Assembly: GCF_018336475.1 (NCBI RefSeq)
Contig: NZ_CP048741.1
Span: forward strand, 111,857 to 118,469
Source: Romboutsia sp. 13368
Lineage (GTDB): Bacteria; Bacillota; Clostridia; Peptostreptococcales; Peptostreptococcaceae
Direction of reading: 5' to 3'
DNA length: 6,613 nucleotides
Shown: piece by piece, positions 1-6,603 of the stretch
Layout: each line of letters begins with the position of its first letter
How positions within the stretch are numbered: the stretch's first letter is position 1
The notes under the pieces: model-generated
Databases searched by the model: none
Told to the model about the DNA's origin: nothing
The model's input: only the letters and a program-made list of their open reading frames with translations
Program-made: the position numbers and the translations under genes

Positions 1-1
1 T

Positions 2-10
2 AGGAGGTGA
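2..10 (+). promoter_or_regulatory. Ribosome binding site of dnaE
   Basis: AGGAGGTGA matches the 16S rRNA anti-Shine-Dalgarno over nine bases. Seven bases separate the GGAGG core from the ATG at 15, which is good spacing and fixes this ATG as the start. No promoter can be seen because the window begins only one base upstream. Confidence 0.93.
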
Positions 11-14
11 TAGG

Positions 15-3000
15 ATGACGAAAGATTTTGCACATCTTCATGTCCATACTGAATATAGCTTATTGGATGGTTTTTCAAGGGTAAAAAATTTAATAAGCAG
101 AGCAAAAGAGCTAAATATGAGTTCTGTTGCCATAACAGACCATGGTTGTATGTTTGGTGTAATAGACTTTTATAAAGAAGCAAAAAAACAAGGAATAAAG
201 CCTATTGTAGGTTGTGAAGTATATACTGCACCACGTAGTTTAAGGGACAAAGATCCTAATTACGATAAAAGGCAAGGTCATCTAATTCTTCTAGCTAAAA
301 ATATGGATGGATATAAAAATTTAATTAAATTAGTATCTACGTCATATGTAGAAGGATTTTATTATAAGCCAAGGGTTGATATAGATGAACTAAAAAAATA
401 TAGCGATGGAATAATAGCATTATCAGCTTGTTTAGCTGGAGATATTGCTCAAGCTTTAATGGATAGGAATTATGAAAAGGCTAAGAAAATAGCATTCCAA
501 TATAGAGATATATTTGGAGAAGATAACTATTACTTAGAGATACAAGATCATGGTTTACCTGAGCAAAAGGAAGTTAATGCTGCATTGGTAAAGCTATCTA
601 AAGAAACTAATATACCACTAGTTGCAACTAATGATATTCATTATGTAAATAAGGAAGATTCTAAAATACATGATGTACTTATGTGTATACAAATGGGTAA
701 AACGGTAAATGATCCAAATCGAATGAGATTTGGAAGTGATGAGTTCTATTTAAAATCAAGAGAAGAAATGGAAAGTTTATTTCCATATGCACCAGAGGCT
801 ATAGATAATACTGTAAAAATAGCTGAACAATGTAATATAGAGTTTGATTTTAATACAATACATCTTCCTAAATATGATGTACCAGAAGGGTATACACCAG
901 AAACTTATCTAAGAGAGTTATGTTTTAAAGGCCTTGAAGAAAGATATGATAATCCAAGTCAAGAAATTATAGATAGACTTAATTATGAGCTAGGTGTGAT
1001 TGAAAAAATGGGTTATGTAGAATATTTCTTAATAACTTGGGACTTTATAAACTTCTCAAAAGAAAATAATATAATGGTTGGCCCAGGTAGAGGTAGTGCA
1101 GCTGGTTCTATAGTTGCATATACATTAAAAATAACTGATATAGACCCAATAAAGTATTCTCTACTATTTGAGCGTTTTTTAAATCCAGAACGTGTATCTA
1201 TGCCCGATATAGATATAGATTTCTGTTATGAAAGAAGAGAAGAAGTTATAGATTATGTTAAAAGAAAATATGGAGAAGATCATGTTGCTCAGATAATAAC
1301 ATTTGGTACAATGGGAGCTAAAGCAGCTATAAGAGATGTAGGAAGAGTTTTAGATATACCATATAATAAAGTTGATAAAATAGCAAAAGAAATACCTTTT
1401 GCACTTGGTATGACTATTGATAAAGCTTTAGAGACTAATCCAACACTAAGAGATTTATATGAACAAGATAGAGAAACTAAAGAAGTTATAGATATATCAA
1501 AAAGAATAGAAGGAATGTTAAGACATGCATCTACTCATGCGGCAGGTGTAGTTATATCTAAAAATCCAGTAGATGAGTATGTACCACTTTATAAGCATCA
1601 AGATGCTATAACTACTCAGTTTACAATGACAACATTAGAAGAACTTGGACTTCTAAAAATGGATTTTTTAGGACTTAGAACTTTAACAGTTATAAGAGAT
1701 GCACTTAGTTTAATAGAAAAAAATCATAATAAAAAGATAGATTTTTCTAAAATGGATTATGATGACCCTAAAGTATTTGAACTTTTATCTTCAGGAAACA
1801 CATTAGGAGTATTCCAATTAGAAAGCGCTGGTATGAGAGTGTTTATGAAACAATTAAAACCAGACAACTTTGAAGATATAGTAGCCGGAATATCTTTATA
1901 TAGACCAGGTCCAATGGATTCTATACCAACTTATATTGAGAATAAAACTAATCCACAAAATGTAACCTATTTACATGAAAAACTAAAACCTATAATGGAA
2001 GTTACTTACGGTTGCTTAGTTTATCAAGAGCAGGTTATGCAGGTTGTTAGAGAGTTAGGTGGATATACTTACGGACGTAGTGACTTAGTTAGAAGAGCTA
2101 TGGGTAAGAAAAAGATGGACGTAATGGAGGAAGAAAGAAGATACTTCGTTTACGGTAAAGAGGATGAAAATGGAGATATAGAAATAGCTGGATGTATAAG
2201 AAATGGTGTACCAGAAGATATAGCTAATAAGATATTTGATGACATGATAGACTTTGCAAAGTATGCATTTAATAAATCTCACGCTGCTGCATATGGTGTT
2301 TTATCTTATCAAACGGCATATTTAAAGGCATATTATCCAGTTGAATTTATGGCAGCTTTAATAACTAGTGTAATGGGAAATACAGATAAAGTTGTAGAGT
2401 ATATAAGAGAATGTAATGCTTTAGGAATAGAAGTATTAAAGCCAGATATAAATAAAAGTTTTTCTAAATTCTCAGTTGAAGGAAATAATATAAGATTTGG
2501 ACTAGCAGCAGTAAAAAATGTTGGTGTAAATATTATAGAAAATATAATAAAAGAGAGAAATCTTAATGGAAAATTTGTGGATTTTTCAGATTTAGCTAAA
2601 AGATTAGATTCAAAAGATACTAATAAAAGGGTTATAGAAAGTTTAATTAAATGTGGTGCTTTTGATGAAATAAGTGAGAATAGAGCTAGCTTAATGGCAG
2701 GATATGAAAATGTTTTAGATAGTATATCTATGGATAGAAAGAAAAATATACAAGGTCAAATATCATTATTTGATGCTTTTGGTGGCAGCGAAGATAATAA
2801 TTTACAAGAGACTAATACAATTCCTAAAATACCTGAGTATAAAGAACGAGAGAAACTATCTTTAGAAAAAGAAGTTTTAGGTATGTATGTAAGTGGGCAT
2901 CCGTTATCAGAGTTCCAAGATATACTGATGAAAAATACATCTATAGATAATGGAAAGTTAAACTCTCTAAAAGAGGATGAACAATCATACTTAAGTCTAG

Positions 3001-3551
3001 ATGAAAGAGACGTTATAATGGGAGGTATGATATCTAATAAAGTAATAAAAACCACTAAAAGAAACGATATAATGGCCTTTTTAGACTTAGAAGATTTATA
3101 TGGAAATATAGAAGTTATAGTATTCCCTCAAACCTTAAAAAAATATAATGAAATTTTAAATGAAGATAGCATAATATTTGTAAGAGGTTCATTAAATATA
3201 AAGGAGGGAGAAGAACCTAAGATTATAGCAAGGGACATTGTAGATATAGATAATGCTTATGAATTAAGTAGAAATGGATATAATTCAAAAGTAAATAATA
3301 ATAAAGATAGTAATAGAAAAAATTCAAAAAGTGGACTATATCTAAAAGTAAGCTCATATAATGACACTGAAATATTAGGGAAAATATCTAATATATTAAA
3401 AGAATATCCAGGTGAAGAAAATATATTTTTATACGCTGAGGATACAAAAAAGATGTATAAGTATAATGGGTTTACAGTAGATATATCAGATAGCTTAATT
3501 AAGGATTTAAATAAAATAATTCCAACAGAAAATATAAAAGTAAAAAATTAG
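15..3551 (+). CDS. dnaE: DNA polymerase III subunit alpha (DnaE)
   Basis: Catalytic subunit of a C-family replicative DNA polymerase, extending primers at the replication fork. Its 1178 residues compare with about 1160 in E. coli. The N-terminal PHP domain shows candidate metal ligands H9, H11, D42, H43, E68, H89, C139, D207 and H209, which look intact. The palm carries GPGRGSAAGS at 356-365, the two-Asp motif PDIDIDF with D398 and D400, and the third catalytic Asp in KMDFLGLRTL (D550); these line up with E. coli D401, D403 and D555. Tandem helix-hairpin-helix segments lie near 825-905 (FGLAAVKNVG at 828). QISLF at 915-919 fits the internal beta-clamp motif, and an OB fold spans about 1000-1078. 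A Asn/Lys/Ser-rich linker (1085-1106) leads to a small C-terminal domain (1107-1178). The gene ends with TAG followed in frame by TAA. Low-GC Gram-positives usually also carry PolC, so DnaE may share the work; PolC is not in view. Confidence 0.98.
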   Translation: MTKDFAHLHVHTEYSLLDGFSRVKNLISRAKELNMSSVAITDHGCMFGVIDFYKEAKKQGIKPIVGCEVYTAPRSLRDKDPNYDKRQGHLILLAKNMDGYKNLIKLVSTSYVEGFYYKPRVDIDELKKYSDGIIALSACLAGDIAQALMDRNYEKAKKIAFQYRDIFGEDNYYLEIQDHGLPEQKEVNAALVKLSKETNIPLVATNDIHYVNKEDSKIHDVLMCIQMGKTVNDPNRMRFGSDEFYLKSREEMESLFPYAPEAIDNTVKIAEQCNIEFDFNTIHLPKYDVPEGYTPETYLRELCFKGLEERYDNPSQEIIDRLNYELGVIEKMGYVEYFLITWDFINFSKENNIMVGPGRGSAAGSIVAYTLKITDIDPIKYSLLFERFLNPERVSMPDIDIDFCYERREEVIDYVKRKYGEDHVAQIITFGTMGAKAAIRDVGRVLDIPYNKVDKIAKEIPFALGMTIDKALETNPTLRDLYEQDRETKEVIDISKRIEGMLRHASTHAAGVVISKNPVDEYVPLYKHQDAITTQFTMTTLEELGLLKMDFLGLRTLTVIRDALSLIEKNHNKKIDFSKMDYDDPKVFELLSSGNTLGVFQLESAGMRVFMKQLKPDNFEDIVAGISLYRPGPMDSIPTYIENKTNPQNVTYLHEKLKPIMEVTYGCLVYQEQVMQVVRELGGYTYGRSDLVRRAMGKKKMDVMEEERRYFVYGKEDENGDIEIAGCIRNGVPEDIANKIFDDMIDFAKYAFNKSHAAAYGVLSYQTAYLKAYYPVEFMAALITSVMGNTDKVVEYIRECNALGIEVLKPDINKSFSKFSVEGNNIRFGLAAVKNVGVNIIENIIKERNLNGKFVDFSDLAKRLDSKDTNKRVIESLIKCGAFDEISENRASLMAGYENVLDSISMDRKKNIQGQISLFDAFGGSEDNNLQETNTIPKIPEYKEREKLSLEKEVLGMYVSGHPLSEFQDILMKNTSIDNGKLNSLKEDEQSYLSLDERDVIMGGMISNKVIKTTKRNDIMAFLDLEDLYGNIEVIVFPQTLKKYNEILNEDSIIFVRGSLNIKEGEEPKIIARDIVDIDNAYELSRNGYNSKVNNNKDSNRKNSKSGLYLKVSSYNDTEILGKISNILKEYPGEENIFLYAEDTKKMYKYNGFTVDISDSLIKDLNKIIPTENIKVKN

Positions 3552-3591
3552 TAAAAAAAATAAAAAATTAGTAAAAAAAATAAAAAATTAG
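3541..3591 (+). repeat. Perfect 20-bp tandem repeat overlapping the dnaE stop
   Basis: A 20-base A-rich unit (TAAAAAATTAGT followed by eight A) occurs 2.55 times without a mismatch: 3541-3560, 3561-3580 and a partial copy at 3581-3591. The first copy contains the last codons and the TAG stop of dnaE, so the later copies look like slippage duplications of the gene's own 3' end. A change in copy number would not alter the protein, because the stop lies in the first copy. The six- and eight-base A-runs recur on average every 10 bases, roughly in phase with the helix, just upstream of the pfkA promoter. Confidence 0.9.
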
Positions 3592-3620
3592 GATATTAAA
3601 ATAAAAAAACATAAAAATTG

Positions 3621-3629
3621 TGGTATAAT
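3621..3629 (+). promoter_or_regulatory. Extended -10 promoter for pfkA-pyk
   Basis: TGGTATAAT is a perfect sigma-A type -10 hexamer (TATAAT at 3624-3629) preceded by the TGn extension. At 16-18 bp spacing the -35 region is only A-rich and does not resemble TTGACA. The TGn extension and the upstream A-tracts (3541-3610), which could act as an UP element, may compensate. The start of transcription would fall near 3636, leaving a leader of about 113 nt before pfkA. Confidence 0.7.
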
Positions 3630-3659
3630 ATCATAAAATGGATATTTTTAGTGTTTCTA

Positions 3660-3689
3660 ATTTTTTTACCTAAGATGGGATAAAAAAAT
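3660..3689 (+). other. Possible leader hairpin 1 of pfkA (AU-rich)
   Basis: Bases 3660-3668 (one A, seven T, one A) can pair with 3681-3689, and C3669-C3670 with G3678-G3679, leaving a single bulged A (3680) and a loop at 3671-3677. The stem is mostly A-U, so it is weak. The 3' side is followed by AU-mixed sequence and not by a run of T, so it is not a terminator on the + strand. Confidence 0.4.
3664..3671 (+). promoter_or_regulatory. Candidate anti-Shine-Dalgarno segment in the pfkA leader
   Basis: TTTTACCT is perfectly complementary over eight bases to AGGTAAAA at 3739-3746, which covers the 3' half of the pfkA Shine-Dalgarno and part of the spacer. The same bases form the 5' arm of leader hairpin 1, so the two pairings exclude each other. 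This is a structural inference only. Chance pairing between A-rich and T-rich stretches is a real alternative. Confidence 0.3.
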
Positions 3690-3693
3690 ATAT

Positions 3694-3714
3694 TAGGGAC
3701 GAAAAATGTCCTTA
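3694..3714 (+). other. Leader hairpin 2 of pfkA
   Basis: TAGGGAC (3694-3700) pairs with GTCCTTA (3708-3714): seven base pairs including one G-U, around a seven-base A-rich loop (3701-3707). It is the most GC-rich helix in the leader and sits about 20 nt upstream of the Shine-Dalgarno. No T-run follows, so it is not an intrinsic terminator. Its role, if any, is unknown; it could be a folding scaffold, an mRNA stabiliser or a protein binding site. Confidence 0.5.
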
Positions 3715-3735
3715 TGGGGGTTAAATAGGGAATAT

Positions 3736-3742
3736 AGGAGGT
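3736..3742 (+). promoter_or_regulatory. Ribosome binding site of pfkA
   Basis: AGGAGGT lies six bases before the ATG at 3749 and fixes the start. The region just upstream is unusually G-rich for this DNA (G-runs at 3716-3720 and 3728-3730). Confidence 0.93.
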
Positions 3743-3748
3743 AAAACC

Positions 3749-4708
3749 ATGAGAACTATAGGAATATTGACAAGTGGAGGAGATGCTCCAGGAATGAATG
3801 CAGCTATAAGGGCTGTTGTTAGATCAGGAATATACTATGGATGTAAGGTTTATGGTATAAACAGAGGTTATAAAGGTTTAATAGAAGAAGATATAGTAGA
3901 AATGAACTTATCTTCTGTTGGAGATATTATACACAGGGGCGGTACAATGCTAAAATCTTCTAGGTGTGAGGAATTCAAGACTGAAGAAGGAAGAGCAATA
4001 GGAGTAAAAGTTCTTAAGAAGTATGGTATAGATTGTCTAGTTGTTATAGGTGGAGATGGATCTTTTAACGGAGCACAAAAGCTAAGTGAGTTAGGATTCC
4101 CAGCTATAGGTATACCTGGTACTATTGATAATGACTTAGCATATACTGATTACACTATAGGATTTGATACAACTCAAAATACAATAATAGATGCTATAGG
4201 TAAAATAAGAGATACATCTTCTTCTCATGAAAGGGTTAACATAATAGAAGTAATGGGAAGACATTGTGGAGATCTTGCTTTATATGCTGGGCTTGCAGGT
4301 GGTGCTGAAACTATACTTGTTCCAGAAGTAGACTTTAAAGTTGAAGATGTATGTACTAAGTTAAAGACAACTCAAAAAAGAGGTAAAAGACATAGTATAA
4401 TAATACTTGCTGAAGGAGTAGGAAATGCTCAAGATTTAGGTAAAGAAATAATAAAAGAAACTGGAGCGGATTTGAGAGTTACTGTACTAGGACATGTACA
4501 AAGAGGTGGTACTCCAAGTGCGTTTGATAGAATTCTAGCAAGTAGAATGGGAGTAAGAGCAGTAGAGCTATTATTAGATGGTAAAGCTGCTAGAGTAGTA
4601 GGTATAAGAGACAATAAGATAATAGATATGGACATACATGAAGCTTTATCAATACCGAAAACATTTGATAGAGATACTTATGAAATGGTGAAAATACTAT
4701 CTATATAA
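3749..4708 (+). CDS. pfkA: ATP-dependent 6-phosphofructokinase
   Basis: Cytoplasmic glycolytic enzyme, expected to be a homotetramer, that phosphorylates fructose 6-phosphate to fructose 1,6-bisphosphate with ATP. The 319 residues equal the usual length of bacterial PfkA and number in register with the Bacillus enzyme. Visible are the N-terminal nucleotide motif (SGGDAPGMN, 9-17), R72, GGDGS at 101-105 with D103 for Mg and G104, which marks ATP rather than pyrophosphate use, and the catalytic D127 in GTIDND. Sugar-phosphate residues R162, M169-G170-R171, E222, R243, H249 and R252 are all present. The effector-site residues R21, R25, D59, R154, E187, R211 and K213 are also all kept, so activation by ADP and inhibition by PEP are likely, as in the Bacillus family enzyme. 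pyk follows after 18 nt, so the two are almost certainly co-transcribed. PEP, the substrate of Pyk, would then feed back on PfkA. Confidence 0.98.
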   Translation: MRTIGILTSGGDAPGMNAAIRAVVRSGIYYGCKVYGINRGYKGLIEEDIVEMNLSSVGDIIHRGGTMLKSSRCEEFKTEEGRAIGVKVLKKYGIDCLVVIGGDGSFNGAQKLSELGFPAIGIPGTIDNDLAYTDYTIGFDTTQNTIIDAIGKIRDTSSSHERVNIIEVMGRHCGDLALYAGLAGGAETILVPEVDFKVEDVCTKLKTTQKRGKRHSIIILAEGVGNAQDLGKEIIKETGADLRVTVLGHVQRGGTPSAFDRILASRMGVRAVELLLDGKAARVVGIRDNKIIDMDIHEALSIPKTFDRDTYEMVKILSI

Positions 4709-4711
4709 TTT

Positions 4712-4718
4712 AGGAGGA
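4712..4718 (+). promoter_or_regulatory. Ribosome binding site of pyk
   Basis: AGGAGGA lies eight bases before the ATG at 4727, within the 18-nt gap after the pfkA stop. The gap is too short for a promoter of its own, so pyk depends on transcription through pfkA. Confidence 0.92.
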
Positions 4719-4726
4719 ATATACGA

Positions 4727-6487
4727 ATGTTAAAAAACACTAAGAGAACTAAAATAGTTTGTACATTAGGGCCAGCATCAGAGAAAGAAGAAGTGCTAAC
4801 TGCATTAGTTGAAAATGGATTAAACGTAGCTAGAATGAATTTCTCTCATGGTTCTCACGAAGAGCACAAAGGTAGAATGGACTTAGTTAAAAAGGTTAGA
4901 GAAAAGTTAAATAAGCCAGTAGCTATATTATTAGATACAAAAGGTCCTGAAATAAGAACAGGAAACTTTGATCAACCAGAAGTATTATTAGAAGAAGGTC
5001 AAAAATTCACTATAACTATGAAAGATGTTATGGGAACAAAGGAAATGTGTACAGTAAGCTACAAAGGACTTGCAAGTGATGTAGTTGCTGGTGATACTAT
5101 ATTAATAGACGACGGTTTAGTTGGTCTTAGAGTTGATGAAATAAATGGTGATGATATACTTTGTACAGTTGAAAACTCAGGGATAGTTAAAAATCACAAA
5201 GGGGTTAACGTACCAGGTGTTAAAATAAATTTACCAGCATTAACTGATAAAGATATAAGCGATATAGAGTTTGGTATATCTCAAGGAATAGACTTTATAG
5301 CTGCATCATTTGTTAGAAAAGTTTCTGACGTTTTAGCTATAAGAGAAATTTTAGAAAGAAACAATGCTACAGATATACAAATAATATCTAAGATAGAAAA
5401 CCAAGAAGGTGTAGATAACTTAGATGATATAATAGCTGTTTCTGACGGTATAATGGTTGCTAGAGGAGACCTTGGAGTTGAAATACCAACAGAAGAAATA
5501 CCTGTAGTTCAAAAATTAATGATAGCAAAATGTAATGAAGCTGGAAAGCCAGTAATAACTGCAACTCAAATGTTAGACTCTATGATGAGAAATCCTAGAC
5601 CAACAAGAGCAGAAGTTACAGACGTTGCAAACGCTATATATGATGGAACGGATGCAATAATGCTATCTGGAGAAACTGCTGCTGGTAAATATCCAGTAGA
5701 AGCTGTAAAAACAATGGCTACTATAGCTAAGAGAACAGAAGAAACATTAGATTATGATAGATTATTAAATAAAAATGACAGATCTAACGCAACAGTTACA
5801 CATGCTATAAGTCATGCTACTTGTACAACTGCAGTTGATTTAGATGCTTCTGCAATAATAACATGTACTTCATCAGGACATACTGCTAGAATGGTATCTA
5901 AGTGTAGACCTAAGTGTCCAATAATAGCTACTACAAATGATGAAAGAGTAATGAGAAGATTAGCTCTTACTTGGGGTGTTTATCCAGTTAAAGCTGAAGT
6001 TGCAGGAAATACAGATGAAGTTATAGAAAATTCTATAGAATCATCTAAAAATGCAGGATACATAAATAATGGTGAATTAGTAGTTATAACTGCTGGAGTA
6101 CCAGTTGGAATAAGTGGTACTACAAACTTAATAAAAGTACATGTTATAAGTGAAGAAATCGTAAAAGGTATAGGTGTTGGATCTAAAACTGTAGAAGGTA
6201 AAGTTAGAGTTGTTAAAAATGTACAAGATGCTGTAGAGTTCAATGAAGGAGATATATTAGTTACTAATATGACTGATATAGAAATGAATCCATTCATAGA
6301 AAAATGTTCTGCTATAATAACAGAAGAAGGTGGAATGACATCTCATGCTGCAATTGTAGGTATAAACTTAAATAAACCAGTTATAGTATCTGCAACAAAT
6401 ATATTAAATGCTGTAAAAGATGGAGAAATAGTTACTGTAGATGCATCTAGAGGTGTTATATACAGAGGATCGTCAAGAGTTTTATAA
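4727..6487 (+). CDS. pyk: Pyruvate kinase with C-terminal PEP-utiliser domain
   Basis: Cytoplasmic enzyme of the last glycolytic step: PEP and ADP give pyruvate and ATP. The catalytic core shows R36, N38 and S40 in ARMNFSHGS, then KGPEIRTG at 72-79. E75 there corresponds to rabbit E117, the residue associated with K+-dependent pyruvate kinases. ISKIENQEG carries the catalytic K222 and metal ligand E224; ARGDLGVE provides metal ligand D248; TATQML at 278-283 belongs to the active site. The B-domain lid lies at roughly 76-172 and the C domain at roughly 350-475. The protein is 586 residues, about 110 longer than E. coli PykF. The extra part (about 482-586) is the PEP-utiliser mobile domain also found in Bacillus Pyk, with GGMTSHAA including T538, S539 and H540. 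Related domains in PPDK and PEP synthase carry phosphate on this His. In Bacillus Pyk the extension is thought to be regulatory. The gene is followed by two hairpins that likely end the operon. Confidence 0.98.
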   Translation: MLKNTKRTKIVCTLGPASEKEEVLTALVENGLNVARMNFSHGSHEEHKGRMDLVKKVREKLNKPVAILLDTKGPEIRTGNFDQPEVLLEEGQKFTITMKDVMGTKEMCTVSYKGLASDVVAGDTILIDDGLVGLRVDEINGDDILCTVENSGIVKNHKGVNVPGVKINLPALTDKDISDIEFGISQGIDFIAASFVRKVSDVLAIREILERNNATDIQIISKIENQEGVDNLDDIIAVSDGIMVARGDLGVEIPTEEIPVVQKLMIAKCNEAGKPVITATQMLDSMMRNPRPTRAEVTDVANAIYDGTDAIMLSGETAAGKYPVEAVKTMATIAKRTEETLDYDRLLNKNDRSNATVTHAISHATCTTAVDLDASAIITCTSSGHTARMVSKCRPKCPIIATTNDERVMRRLALTWGVYPVKAEVAGNTDEVIENSIESSKNAGYINNGELVVITAGVPVGISGTTNLIKVHVISEEIVKGIGVGSKTVEGKVRVVKNVQDAVEFNEGDILVTNMTDIEMNPFIEKCSAIITEEGGMTSHAAIVGINLNKPVIVSATNILNAVKDGEIVTVDASRGVIYRGSSRVL

Positions 6488-6520
6488 GAACTAAATAATT
6501 TTTATAAATTTAAATAAGTT

Positions 6521-6554
6521 AGAATATTATACATAATTTTAATAATATTCTTTT
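6521..6554 (+). terminator. Weak AT-rich hairpin after pyk
   Basis: AGAATATTAT (6521-6530) and ATAATATTCT (6542-6551) form a perfect ten-base-pair stem with an 11-base loop, followed directly by three further T. Only one pair is G-C, so as a terminator it would be weak. It may slow polymerase ahead of the stronger site or protect the 3' end. Confidence 0.45.
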
Positions 6555-6558
6555 AGGA

Positions 6559-6603
6559 AAAAATAGTCACTAAGTTTATTAATTAAACATAGTGGCTATT
6601 TTT
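6559..6603. terminator. Strong bidirectional intrinsic terminator
   Basis: Bases 6559-6572 pair with 6590-6603 over 14 base pairs with one T-G pair; the core is TAGTCACTA with TAGTGGCTA. Inside the loop, GTTTA (6574-6578) and TAAAC (6584-6588) add five more pairs across an A-A mismatch. The 3' arm ends in five T on the + strand. The 5' arm starts with an A-run (6558-6563), which gives a six-T run on the - strand. It would therefore stop the pyk transcript and also one from an opposing gene beyond the window. Confidence 0.85.

Noticed and set aside
2085..3055. Antisense open frames at 2085-2282 and 2756-3055 inside dnaE
   Set aside because: Both lie fully within conserved dnaE coding sequence. 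I found no convincing ribosome binding site, and the translations look like hydrophobic or Ser-rich low-complexity shadows of AT-rich sense codons.
3541..3591. CRISPR-like or iteron-like repeat
   Set aside because: The units are contiguous with no spacers, nearly all A/T, and overlap a stop codon. There are no cas genes, and nothing suggests an origin.
3716..3741. G-quadruplex over the pfkA Shine-Dalgarno
   Set aside because: Four runs of at least two G exist (3716-3720, 3728-3730, 3737-3738, 3740-3741), but only two-layer stacking is possible and two of the runs are simply the Shine-Dalgarno. Too weak to claim.
3592..3748. CcpA catabolite-responsive (cre) operator for the glycolytic genes
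   Set aside because: Expected for pfkA-pyk in Firmicutes, but I could not find a palindrome matching the cre consensus in the gap.
4429..4635. Antisense open frame inside pfkA
   Set aside because: It overlies conserved active-site sequence of pfkA and has no recognisable domain, so it is a shadow frame.
5980..6297. Antisense open frame inside pyk
   Set aside because: It overlies the pyk C domain and the start of its PEP-utiliser domain, and its Thr/Ser/Pro-rich translation is typical of a reversed-frame shadow.
6500..6545. Promoter-like AT-rich sequence after pyk
   Set aside because: Several TATTAT-like hexamers occur, but none has a paired -35 box, and they fall inside the hairpin region.
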